Assembly: GCF_001544515.1 (NCBI RefSeq)
Contig: NZ_FCOL02000028.1
Coordinates: 19,154 to 83,153 of the forward strand
DNA length: 64,000 nt
Direction: 5' to 3'
Origin: Caballeronia terrestris
Lineage (GTDB): Bacteria; Pseudomonadota; Gammaproteobacteria; Burkholderiales; Burkholderiaceae
Shown: positions 35,926-43,411 of the stretch, piece by piece
Numbering within the stretch: the stretch's first letter is position 1
Layout: each line of letters begins with the position of its first letter
Position numbers and translations under genes: made by a program
The notes under the pieces: generated by a model
Databases searched by the model: none
What the model saw: the letters and a program-made list of their open reading frames with translations, nothing else
What the model was told of the DNA's origin: nothing

Positions 35926-36447
35926 ATGAAATGGCTGGATTCATTCTTTGAGCATTCCGCGCGAGGCGTCGCGCAACGCAGTTCGCGGCGCGGCGCAATG
36001 GCGAAGCTCGGCAAGGCATTGGTCGGCTCCGCGATGCTGCCGCTCCTGCCGGTCGATCGCACGGCCAATGCAGCCGAGCCGAAAAAGCCGGCAAGCGCGT
36101 TGAGCGACGATCCAATGAGCTGCGACTACTGGAAGTACTGCGCGATCGACGGCTGGCTTTGCAGCTGCTGCGGTGGCACGTCGAGCAGTTGCCCGCCGGG
36201 CACGACGCCGTCGCCTATCACGTGGATCGGTACGTGCCGCAATCCGCACGATGGCTCGGATTACATCGTGTCGTACAACGACTGCTGCGGCAAGACGAGT
36301 TGCGGCCGGTGCTTCTGCAACCGCAACGAACGCGAAAAGCCGCTCTACAAGCTCTCGCTCGACAACGACATCAACTGGTGCATGGCCAACGGCAACTCGA
36401 ACTATCACTGCTCGGTGTCGGTCTTGCTGGGAGCGGCGACGCAATGA
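35926..36447 (+). CDS. aauA: TTQ amine dehydrogenase small (beta) subunit carrying the cofactor
   Basis: This 173-residue precursor has a twin-arginine-type leader (RSSRRGAMAKLGKALVGSA) and a Cys-rich mature domain with 14 cysteines. The cofactor tryptophylquinone forms from two Trp residues. Trp100 in PITWIGTC and Trp151 in DINWCMANG are 51 residues apart, the same spacing as Trp57 and Trp108 of the methylamine enzyme. The block DCCGKTSCGRCFCN also matches the family. With the large subunit it oxidises a primary amine to the aldehyde in the periplasm. The gene overlaps the next one by 4 bases. Confidence 0.92.
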   Translation: MKWLDSFFEHSARGVAQRSSRRGAMAKLGKALVGSAMLPLLPVDRTANAAEPKKPASALSDDPMSCDYWKYCAIDGWLCSCCGGTSSSCPPGTTPSPITWIGTCRNPHDGSDYIVSYNDCCGKTSCGRCFCNRNEREKPLYKLSLDNDINWCMANGNSNYHCSVSVLLGAATQ

Positions 36448-36923
36448 AGAACCTTCGGCCATTGATGATGGCGGTCGCGCTCGCGACGGCCTCACAACTC
36501 GCCTTGCCGCAAACCGTCCAATTCCCCGGCGGCAAGGCCACTTTCGACGGCAAGTGCGCGGTCTGCCATCAGGCGGGCGGCAAGGGCATGGACGGCCTCG
36601 CGCCGCCGCTCGTCGAATATCCGGGCAAGTATGCGGATTCGAAGGAAGGCCGCGCGCAATTGGGACACACCGTGCTCTACGGCATGTTCGGTCCGATCAA
36701 GGTCAAGGACAAAACCTACAACTTCAAGATGCCAGGTTTCGCCGCGCTGACCGATGCGGAAATCGCTGACGTGCTGAACTACGTCGTGTTCGACGTGAAC
36801 GCGCAGCACGGCGCGGCCAAGCCATTCGATGCCGACGAAATCCAGGCATTGCGCGCGAGCACGCTGGATGCGTCCGCGGTTCATAAGCAGCGCGATGCCG
36901 TGATTAAAGGTCTCGGGCTATGA
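36444..36923 (+). CDS. Periplasmic monohaem cytochrome c
   Basis: This 159-residue precursor has a signal peptide (LMMAVALATASQLALPQ) and a single haem motif, CAVCH at about residue 38, with GLAPPLVEYPGKY after it. A likely distal methionine lies in NFKMPGFAALTDAEIADVLNY. The gene starts inside the last codons of the small-subunit gene (ATGA) and its own stop overlaps the next start. It probably accepts electrons from the amine dehydrogenase in place of, or together with, an azurin-like protein. Confidence 0.85.
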   Translation: MKNLRPLMMAVALATASQLALPQTVQFPGGKATFDGKCAVCHQAGGKGMDGLAPPLVEYPGKYADSKEGRAQLGHTVLYGMFGPIKVKDKTYNFKMPGFAALTDAEIADVLNYVVFDVNAQHGAAKPFDADEIQALRASTLDASAVHKQRDAVIKGLGL

Positions 36924-37381
36924 AGCGGCGTGCGTTGTGGCTCGCGGTGAGCGCCGCGATGCTTTCGTGCGCGGCAACGGGGAGCCATGCGCAAAGCTAC
37001 GATGAAGCGCGCGCTCGCCAGGCGTGGGTGCTCAATTGCATGGGTTGTCACACGGCGGACGGTTCTGGCATTCCGGGCAAGGTGCCGCCCTTGCGCGATT
37101 CGCTCGGTCATTTCGTGTCGCTGAAAGACGGGCGCGACTTCGTGATGCGCGTGCCGGGCGCATCGAATTCCGCGTTGAGCGACGCGGAACTCGCGAACGT
37201 CCTCAACTGGGTGCTCGGCACGATGAACCCGCAGTCGCGTCCCGCGTCGCTCGCACCCTATACGGCCGATGAAGTCGCCGCGCACCGGCGGCCCGCGCTG
37301 ACCGACGTTGCACGCGTGCGCGCGAAGCTCATCAGGCAATTACAAGAGAACGGCGTGAACGCCGTTCCCGAACACTACTAG
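36920..37381 (+). CDS. Second periplasmic monohaem cytochrome c
   Basis: A 153-residue precursor with a signal peptide (WLAVSAAMLSCAATGSHAQ) and one haem motif CMGCH. The helix pattern of class I cytochromes c and ELANVLNWVLGTM follow. It overlaps the previous cytochrome by 4 bases and is followed by the aldehyde dehydrogenase. With the first cytochrome it could form a relay from the TTQ enzyme to a terminal oxidase. Neither is a MauG-type dihaem protein. Confidence 0.85.
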   Translation: MKRRALWLAVSAAMLSCAATGSHAQSYDEARARQAWVLNCMGCHTADGSGIPGKVPPLRDSLGHFVSLKDGRDFVMRVPGASNSALSDAELANVLNWVLGTMNPQSRPASLAPYTADEVAAHRRPALTDVARVRAKLIRQLQENGVNAVPEHY

Positions 37382-37395
37382 GACCAGGAGACACC

Positions 37396-38904
37396 ATGAC
37401 GGATAACAGCGAGCATCTTGCGATGCTCGATTCGACGCGCGCGTTCCTTGCAGCGGACAAGCGCATGTTCATCGATGGACAATGGCGCGATAACGCGAAG
37501 GGCGCGACGCTCGACGTGATCAATCCCGCCGACGGCAGTTTGCTCGCGCGCGTGCCGAGCGCGGACGAGGACGACGTGGACCTCGCCGTGCGCGCTGCGC
37601 GCCGCGCTTTCGACGATTCCGACTGGTCGCGCATGAAGCCGACCGATCGCGAGCGTATCCTCTTACGCGCCGCCGAACTCATCGAAGCGAATGCGCGCGA
37701 ATTGGCAGAGATCGAATCGCTCGACAACGGCAAGCCCGTCACGGTCGCTCAAGGGCTCGATGTGTCGATGGCCGCGCAGTGTTTCCGCTACATGGCGGGC
37801 TGGGCGACGAAGATCGAGGGCAGCACGCTCGATCCCGCGATTCCGTACAGCCCCTCCAACGCGTTTTTCGGCTACACGCGCAAGGAAGCGGTCGGCGTAG
37901 TGGGCGCGATCATTCCGTGGAATTTCCCGCTGCTGATGGCATCGTGGAAGCTCGCGCCCGCGCTTGCGACGGGCTGCACGGTGGTGCTAAAACCCGCCGA
38001 GGACACGCCGCTCTCCGCGTTGAGGCTCGCGATGCTGCTCGACGAAGCCGGCTTGCCGAAGGGCGTAGTCAACGTCGTGACGGGGCTCGGCCGTAGCGCG
38101 GGCGCTGCGCTTGCGCGGCATCCCGGCATCGACAAGATCGCGTTCACGGGCTCGACGCAAACGGGCAAGGCCATCGGCCACGCGGCGCTCGACAACATGA
38201 CGCGCATGTCGCTCGAACTGGGCGGCAAGTCGCCGGTGATCGTGCTGCCGGACGTGGATATCGACAAGGCCGCTGAAGGCGTGGCCAACGCGATCTTCTT
38301 CAACTCGGGGCAGGTGTGCACGGCGGGCTCGCGCGTCTACGTGCACGAGAAAGTGTTCGACCGCGTGATGGAGCGCGTCGCGACAATCGCCGATGCGCTG
38401 CCGATGGGCCCCGGCCTCGATGCCGCTACGCAGATCGGGCCGCTCGTCTCGGCGCGCCAGATGGATCGCGTGCTCGGCTATATCGAAGCAGGCCGCGACG
38501 AAGGTGCGCGTGCAATCGCGGGCGGAGCGCGCAAGGATGGCAAGGGCTTCTTCGTCAAACCGACGGTGCTCGTCGACACCGATCATTCGATGCGTGTCGT
38601 TCGCGAGGAAATCTTCGGGCCGGTGCTGGTCGCGATGCCGTTCAGGGATATCGATACCGTGGTCACGCAAGCCAACGATTCGCCGTATGGTCTCGGCGCG
38701 AGCATTTGGTCGAACGACTTGTCGGCGATCCACAACCTCATTCCCCGCATCAAGGCGGGCACGGTATGGGTGAATTGCCATTCGCTGCTCGACAACGCGA
38801 TGCCCTTCGGCGGTTTCAAGCAATCAGGCTTCGGCCGCGAACTGGGGCGCGCCGTGATCGACATGTATACCGAGACGAAGTCGGTGCTCATCAATCATGC
38901 GTGA
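37396..38904 (+). CDS. Aldehyde dehydrogenase, likely for aryl-acetaldehydes
   Basis: This 502-residue NAD(P)-dependent aldehyde dehydrogenase has the catalytic Cys308 in NSGQVCTAGSR, the general base Glu274 in LELGGKSP, the cofactor loop FTGSTQTGK and the C-terminal FKQSGFGRE motif. It most resembles phenylacetaldehyde/indole-acetaldehyde-type dehydrogenases (FeaB/StyD). It would oxidise the aldehyde made by the amine dehydrogenase to the acid, for example indole-3-acetaldehyde to indole-3-acetate. It follows the cytochrome gene by 14 bases, clearly part of the operon. The enzyme is cytoplasmic, so the aldehyde must cross the membrane. Confidence 0.88.
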   Translation: MTDNSEHLAMLDSTRAFLAADKRMFIDGQWRDNAKGATLDVINPADGSLLARVPSADEDDVDLAVRAARRAFDDSDWSRMKPTDRERILLRAAELIEANARELAEIESLDNGKPVTVAQGLDVSMAAQCFRYMAGWATKIEGSTLDPAIPYSPSNAFFGYTRKEAVGVVGAIIPWNFPLLMASWKLAPALATGCTVVLKPAEDTPLSALRLAMLLDEAGLPKGVVNVVTGLGRSAGAALARHPGIDKIAFTGSTQTGKAIGHAALDNMTRMSLELGGKSPVIVLPDVDIDKAAEGVANAIFFNSGQVCTAGSRVYVHEKVFDRVMERVATIADALPMGPGLDAATQIGPLVSARQMDRVLGYIEAGRDEGARAIAGGARKDGKGFFVKPTVLVDTDHSMRVVREEIFGPVLVAMPFRDIDTVVTQANDSPYGLGASIWSNDLSAIHNLIPRIKAGTVWVNCHSLLDNAMPFGGFKQSGFGRELGRAVIDMYTETKSVLINHA

Positions 38905-38914
38905 GGGCGCACGA

Positions 38915-40129
38915 ATGACCCGGAAGACATTCAAGCGATCGCTGGCGGCGGCGGGTGCGCTCGCCGCGTGTTCGAGCGCGTGGGCGCAAAGCTCGGTGAC
39001 GCTCTATGGCACCGTCGATGCAGGCATCACGTACACGAGCAACCAGCAGATCACGCAGGCAGATGGCAGCGTCGGCTCGGGGCACAACTTCGCGTTCTCG
39101 GGCGGCAACCTCGTGCCGTCGCGATACGGGTTGCTAGGCATTGAAGATCTCGGCGGCGGCCTGCAGGCGAAGTTCATGCTCGAGAACAGCTTCTATACGG
39201 GCAGCGGAAACTTCGTGCAAGGCGGCTCGCTGTTCAATCGTCAGGCATGGGTCGGGCTGGCTCAAGAAGGCTTCGGCACGTTGTCGCTGGGCCGTCAATA
39301 CGATTCGTACTCGGACTTCCTCGGGCCGTATGTGTCGAGCAACAACTGGGCGACACTCTATGGCTCGCACCTGGGCGACGTCGACAACCTGAACGAAGCG
39401 TTCAACTTCAACAACGCGATCAAGTACACGAGCCCCGACTGGAACGGCTTCTCCGTAGGCGGCACGTATAGCCTCGGCGGCGTTGCGGGCGACTTCGCTC
39501 AACGACGCGGCTACGCATTCGCGGCGACCTACGCGCGCGAGCCGTTTTCGGTCAGCGCGGGTTACCTGAACCTGCACAACCCGCTCGATGCAGCACTCGG
39601 CGGCTCGGCGGGCTATATCGGCGACTTCGCCTGTTCGAACCCGTCGGCGCTCTATTGCCAGTTGCAGAACGCCGAGGCGTTGAAGGCGTATGGCGCGGGC
39701 GCATCGTATGTCATCGGGCCCGCGACGATCGCGTTGACCTACACGCACACGAAGCTCGAGCACAGTCAGTATTTCGCCGACAGCGCGAACCCGCAGGGCC
39801 GCAACGTCGCGTTCGATATCGGCGAAGCGAACCTCACCTATGCGGCGACGCCGTTCCTGCAACTGGGACTCGCGTATATCTACAACGTCGCCAAGGTGGA
39901 TGGCGGTTCGTCGACGCGCTTTCATCAGGTGAACCTCGGCGCGAACTACGCGTTGTCCAAGCGCACCGCGTTGTACGGCGTCGCGATCCTGCAGAAAGCG
40001 ACTGGCGCAGGACTGGGCATCGATCCTGTGACGGGTGCGTCGGCCAACTATGCGCAGATCCCCAATCTGCCCAATTCCAATAATGACCGGCAAGTGTCCG
40101 TGACGCTCGGAATCCGGCACAACTTCTGA
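38915..40129 (+). CDS. Trimeric general porin (Burkholderia-type)
   Basis: This 404-residue precursor has a signal peptide (SLAAAGALAACSSAWA then Q) and the typical start SSVTLYGTVDAGITYTSN of the Gram-negative porin family. It has the beta-strand pattern with SRYGLLGIEDLGGGLQAKFMLE and a C-terminal strand ending in Phe (QVSVTLGIRHNF). I prefer ATG 38915, with a gaggg site before it, to an ATG 18 bases upstream that overlaps the aldehyde dehydrogenase. As the last gene of the amine operon it may be the entry route for the amine. Confidence 0.85.
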   Translation: MTRKTFKRSLAAAGALAACSSAWAQSSVTLYGTVDAGITYTSNQQITQADGSVGSGHNFAFSGGNLVPSRYGLLGIEDLGGGLQAKFMLENSFYTGSGNFVQGGSLFNRQAWVGLAQEGFGTLSLGRQYDSYSDFLGPYVSSNNWATLYGSHLGDVDNLNEAFNFNNAIKYTSPDWNGFSVGGTYSLGGVAGDFAQRRGYAFAATYAREPFSVSAGYLNLHNPLDAALGGSAGYIGDFACSNPSALYCQLQNAEALKAYGAGASYVIGPATIALTYTHTKLEHSQYFADSANPQGRNVAFDIGEANLTYAATPFLQLGLAYIYNVAKVDGGSSTRFHQVNLGANYALSKRTALYGVAILQKATGAGLGIDPVTGASANYAQIPNLPNSNNDRQVSVTLGIRHNF

Positions 40130-40149
40130 GCTTGTGGACCGAGGGCCGC

Positions 40150-40184
40150 AACCCTGCAAACGATCATCGTTTGCAGGGTTTTTT
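40150..40184 (+). terminator. Strong Rho-independent terminator after the porin gene
   Basis: The arm aaccctgcaaacgat (40150-40164) is matched perfectly by atcgtttgcagggtt (40166-40180), and TTTT follows at 40181-40184. The stem is 15 bases with a minimal centre. It closes the amine operon and separates it from catA. Confidence 0.92.
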
Positions 40185-40200
40185 CGCTTGTGCTTTAGCT

Positions 40201-40229
40201 CGTGCATCGATCAATTCGATGAATGCACG
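40201..40229 (+). promoter_or_regulatory. Hairpin in the catA upstream region, possible operator
   Basis: The arms cgtgcat (40201-40207) and atgcacg (40223-40229) are exact complements, and an inner pair atcga/tcgat strengthens the symmetry with a small bulge. It lies just upstream of the predicted catA -35 element, where a regulator of the CatR/BenM type (LysR) or another activator would bind. Function is inferred from position. Confidence 0.5.
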
Positions 40230-40247
40230 ACGCCATATATGATTGAT

Positions 40248-40276
40248 TTGACCGATAAGAACTCGTCCGTTAATTT
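40248..40276 (+). promoter_or_regulatory. Predicted sigma-70 promoter of catA
   Basis: The -35 ttgacc (40248-40253) and the -10 taattt (40271-40276) are separated by 17 bases, the preferred distance. The catA start follows 70 bases after the -10. It gives catA a transcript independent of the amine operon. Confidence 0.6.
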
Positions 40277-40345
40277 TGTCGATACTCAGGGACGTATAGG
40301 GCTTAAAGCTAAAACCGTCCCCGCAAAAGAAACGGAGACACCTGC

Positions 40346-41254
40346 ATGAACAAGCAAACCATCGACGCGCTGCTGCAAAAAATCAACGACAGCGCCACGA
40401 GCGAAGGCAACGCGCGCACGAAGACGATCGTGAACCGCATCGTGTGCGATCTCTTCCACACGATCGAAGACCTCGACGTGACGCCCGGCGAGTTCTGGGC
40501 GGCGCTGAATTATCTCGGCGAGACGGGGCAGAGTGGCGAGTTCGGCCTGCTCGCGGCAGGTCTTGGCTTCGAACATTTCCTCGATGCACGCCTCGACGAG
40601 AGGGAAGCGAAGGCCGGTCTCGAAGGCGGCACGCCGCGCACGATCGAAGGGCCGCTTTATGTGGCGGGCGCGCCGGAGTCAGTGGGTCACGCGCTTCTGG
40701 ACGACGGCACGAGTCCCGGTGAAACGCTCGTGATGCGCGGCCGCGTTCTGAGTGAGAACGGCAAGCCGCTCGCGAATGCGCTCGTCGAAGTGTGGCACGC
40801 GAACCATCTCGGCAATTACTCGCACTTCGACAAGTCGCAGGCCGCGTTCAATCTGCGTCGCTCGATCCGCACCGATGCTGACGGCGAGTATGCGTTCACG
40901 AGCGTAGTGCCGGTGGGCTATAGCGTTCCGCCCGGCGGCAAAACGCAGCAGTTGCTCGATCAACTGGGGCGTCACGGTCATCGTCCGGCGCATATTCATT
41001 TCTTCGTATCCGCGCCGGGCTATCGCAAGCTCACGACGCAGATCAATATCGACGGCGATCCGTATCTGTGGGACGACTTCGCGTTCGCGACGCGCGACGG
41101 GCTTGTGCCGGAGGTAAAGAGGGCGGAGGGCGCGGAGGGCCAGCCGTATGGCGTGCAAGGCAACTTCGCGCTGATCGACTTCGACTTCACGCTGTTGGGC
41201 GAATGCGGCGATGTGCCATCCACCGAAGTGGAGCGGGTTCGGGCAGGAGCGTGA
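40346..41254 (+). CDS. catA: Catechol 1,2-dioxygenase
   Basis: This 302-residue intradiol dioxygenase cleaves catechol to cis,cis-muconate using Fe(III). The four iron ligands are visible: Tyr158 in LGNYSHFD, Tyr192 in PVGYSVPP, and His216 and His218 in PAHIHFF. The N-terminal helical domain (residues 1-100) and the whole length match proteobacterial CatA. It starts at ATG 40346 with aacggaga upstream. It is convergent with the sulfatase pseudogene. In iac organisms IAA degradation ends in catechol, so this gene would complete ring opening. The later catB and catC genes are not in the window. Confidence 0.93.
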   Translation: MNKQTIDALLQKINDSATSEGNARTKTIVNRIVCDLFHTIEDLDVTPGEFWAALNYLGETGQSGEFGLLAAGLGFEHFLDARLDEREAKAGLEGGTPRTIEGPLYVAGAPESVGHALLDDGTSPGETLVMRGRVLSENGKPLANALVEVWHANHLGNYSHFDKSQAAFNLRRSIRTDADGEYAFTSVVPVGYSVPPGGKTQQLLDQLGRHGHRPAHIHFFVSAPGYRKLTTQINIDGDPYLWDDFAFATRDGLVPEVKRAEGAEGQPYGVQGNFALIDFDFTLLGECGDVPSTEVERVRAGA

Positions 41255-41283
41255 TTCACGCCCCCGCTTCCCTCACAACGCGA

Positions 41284-42959
41284 CTAATTCCCCGTCGGCA
41301 TCGGGATGTTGAAGCCTTCCTTCTCCAGCGACTTGCGCAAGTATTCGAGCTGCTGATATTGCGTGATCGTGATCGGACCTGAGTACGAAGCGCTTTGCAA
41401 CTTGCGCGGCGGGTACTTGATGTAGGTCTTCATCAAATCCTTTAGCGCGCCCAAGAATGCCGGCATCGTCCAGGTGCGTTCCGTGTAGTTGTTCATGAAG
41501 AGGTCGTAGCGTTCCTGCGGATCCTGATACAGATCGAAAATCTGCGGGACCGTTGCGACGTATTTTTCCGGGCCCTTCCAGCCCAGGTTGGTGTCGGCCG
41601 CCAGGCCGCCGGTCAGCGCGCCGCCATCGCCGCGAAGATTGAAAACCGCCTTGTAGTGTCCGAGACGCACGGCCCCCGGCGTCAACTCGTTCTCCGTGAA
41701 ATAGAACCACGCCGTGCGCTCGGACTTGCCCGTGCCGAACAGGATCGGCGTCATGTCGTAACTGTCGAAAATGATCGGCTTGCCTTCGCGATCGTTCTTC
41801 GGCAATGCGACGCCCGCCACCTTGGCGAACGTCGCCATCAGATCAAGTCCGCCCACGATGTCGAAATTCCGCGTATTGGGCGCGATCTTTCCAGGCCACC
41901 ACGCAATGGCTGGCGCGCGAGTTCCGCCTTCACGGTCGGTGCCCTTCGTGCCGCGGAACGGCGTGTAGCCTGCATCCGGATAGACGTCTTGCCACGCGCC
42001 GTTGTCGGTGGTGAAGATGACGAGCGTGTTCTTGTCGAGTCCCTTTTCGCGCAGCTTGTCCATGAGGCGGCCGACGCGAGCGTCGAGTTCGACCATCGAG
42101 TCGGCGTATTTGCTCTTCGAAAGCGACTTGCCGATGTAGTCCGGGTCCGGCAGGTTCGGCTGATGCACCTTCATGAAGTTGACGTTGAGAAAGAACGGCT
42201 TGCCGCTTTGCGCCGCCTCGTCGATGTCCTCGAGCGATCCCTTCTCGATGTATCGATCCACGAAGGGAATGCCGACGATTCTGTTGGCCGGATCGTTTTC
42301 GTATTGCCCGTTGACCTTGAAATCCTCGTGCGCCTTTTCACCCGCTTTACCCGACAGCATGCCCTTGGTGACTCGCGTGAACATCTCGCGTTGCTGCGGG
42401 TCCATGTCCGGGAACCACTTCGGATCGGCATACGTGTACGCGTTCAGTGATACAGGCCGACATACTTCATGTCGTCGTAGCCCTGCGCGTTGGGCAGCGC
42501 GTAATCGGATTCTCCGAGGTGCCACTTGCCGGTGAAGTACGTCTTGTAGTTCGCGAGCTTCAGCACCGACGCAAGCGTCCATTCAGCCGCAGGAAGTCCG
42601 CCGCCCTCGCCCTGGAACGACACCGTCGTCATGCCGCTGCGATTCGGATTGCGGCCCGTTTGCATCGCCGCGCGGCCGGGTGTGCAGCTCGGCTGCGCGT
42701 AGAAATCAAAGAAGGTCATGCCTTCGTTCGCCATGCGGTCTAGATTCGGCGTCGGCATGCCCCGGCCTTCGCCGCCGCCATAGACGCCGAGATCGCCCCA
42801 GCCGACATCGTCGGCGACGATCAATACGATGTTGGGCTTGCCTGATTGCTGGGTATCGGTTTGCGCGTGTCCGTGCGTTGCAAGCGCGAGGATGGCCGTG
42901 GAAATCGCCAGTAACGAGATCGATTTGATCGACCGCCCGTACCGCAATTGGTGTTCCAT
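41284..42959 (-). pseudogene. Arylsulfatase gene broken by a one-base deletion
   Basis: Two frames together make one full arylsulfatase. The first part (from ATG 42959, with gggag upstream) has a signal peptide, the metal site IVADDVGWGDLGVYGGG and the formylglycine-forming motif Cys92-Thr-Pro-Gly-Arg in QPSCTPGRAAMQTGR. It ends at a TGA at 42444-42446 after MKYVGLYH. The second part runs in another frame from LNAYTYADP to the end at 41284 and includes FFLNVNFMKVHQPN and VIFTTDNGAWQDV. Restoring one C in cac-tgaac (to cac-ctgaac) joins the two. So this is a single deletion near 42446, real or a sequencing error. The restored enzyme would be about 558 residues. Confidence 0.88.
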
Positions 42960-43411
42960 CTTCGAGCTCCCAAGAGGATGCTTCAGGACTGGCTGATGTG
43001 AAGATTGTTAGTCGTTGCGATTCGTGTACAGCGAGTGTGATTTCACAACCGATATCAGAATTCGCGCTGCATTGGAATCAAGAACGAGAAAATATTTCGC
43101 GCATTTCTTTTCAGGTGGAATTGCGATGCAGCATTTAGCACCCATCCGACTATGCGATTGCCTGAAGCAAAAACGCTTGCTTAAAAGCCGGGAGCAGTAA
43201 AGCGTTCGCTAACCGATGGCAAGCTGATCTTTCTATGCACTAGGCGAGCAAAGTTGATCTACCAGATTCACGAAAACGCTCGCTATACTCGGATAGGTTG
43301 CCGCGATTGGTTTGGGAAGGTTTGCCTCTTAGCGCGTTGAAACTCACCACCTGCAGGCGAGCACCGCGAACCATTAAGTCGCATCGGGGTTTTACAGGGT
43401 TTGTCGACTAA
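42960..43411. other. Gap of 452 bases before the giant adhesin gene
   Basis: The region separates the divergent sulfatase pseudogene and the giant protein gene and must hold the promoter of the latter. It is more AT-rich than the flanks (notably 43015-43110). A tatact (43282-43287) could be a -10 element but has no good -35 at normal distance. A 61-codon frame at 43015-43200 has no ribosome-binding site or family resemblance and is not called. Confidence 0.4.

Noticed and set aside
36444..37381. MauG for the TTQ operon
   Set aside because: Each of the two cytochromes has only one CxxCH and about 155 residues, whereas MauG is a dihaem protein of more than 350 residues.
43015..43200. A 61-codon frame upstream of the giant gene
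   Set aside because: No ribosome-binding site, no family resemblance, and AT-rich composition unlike genes here.
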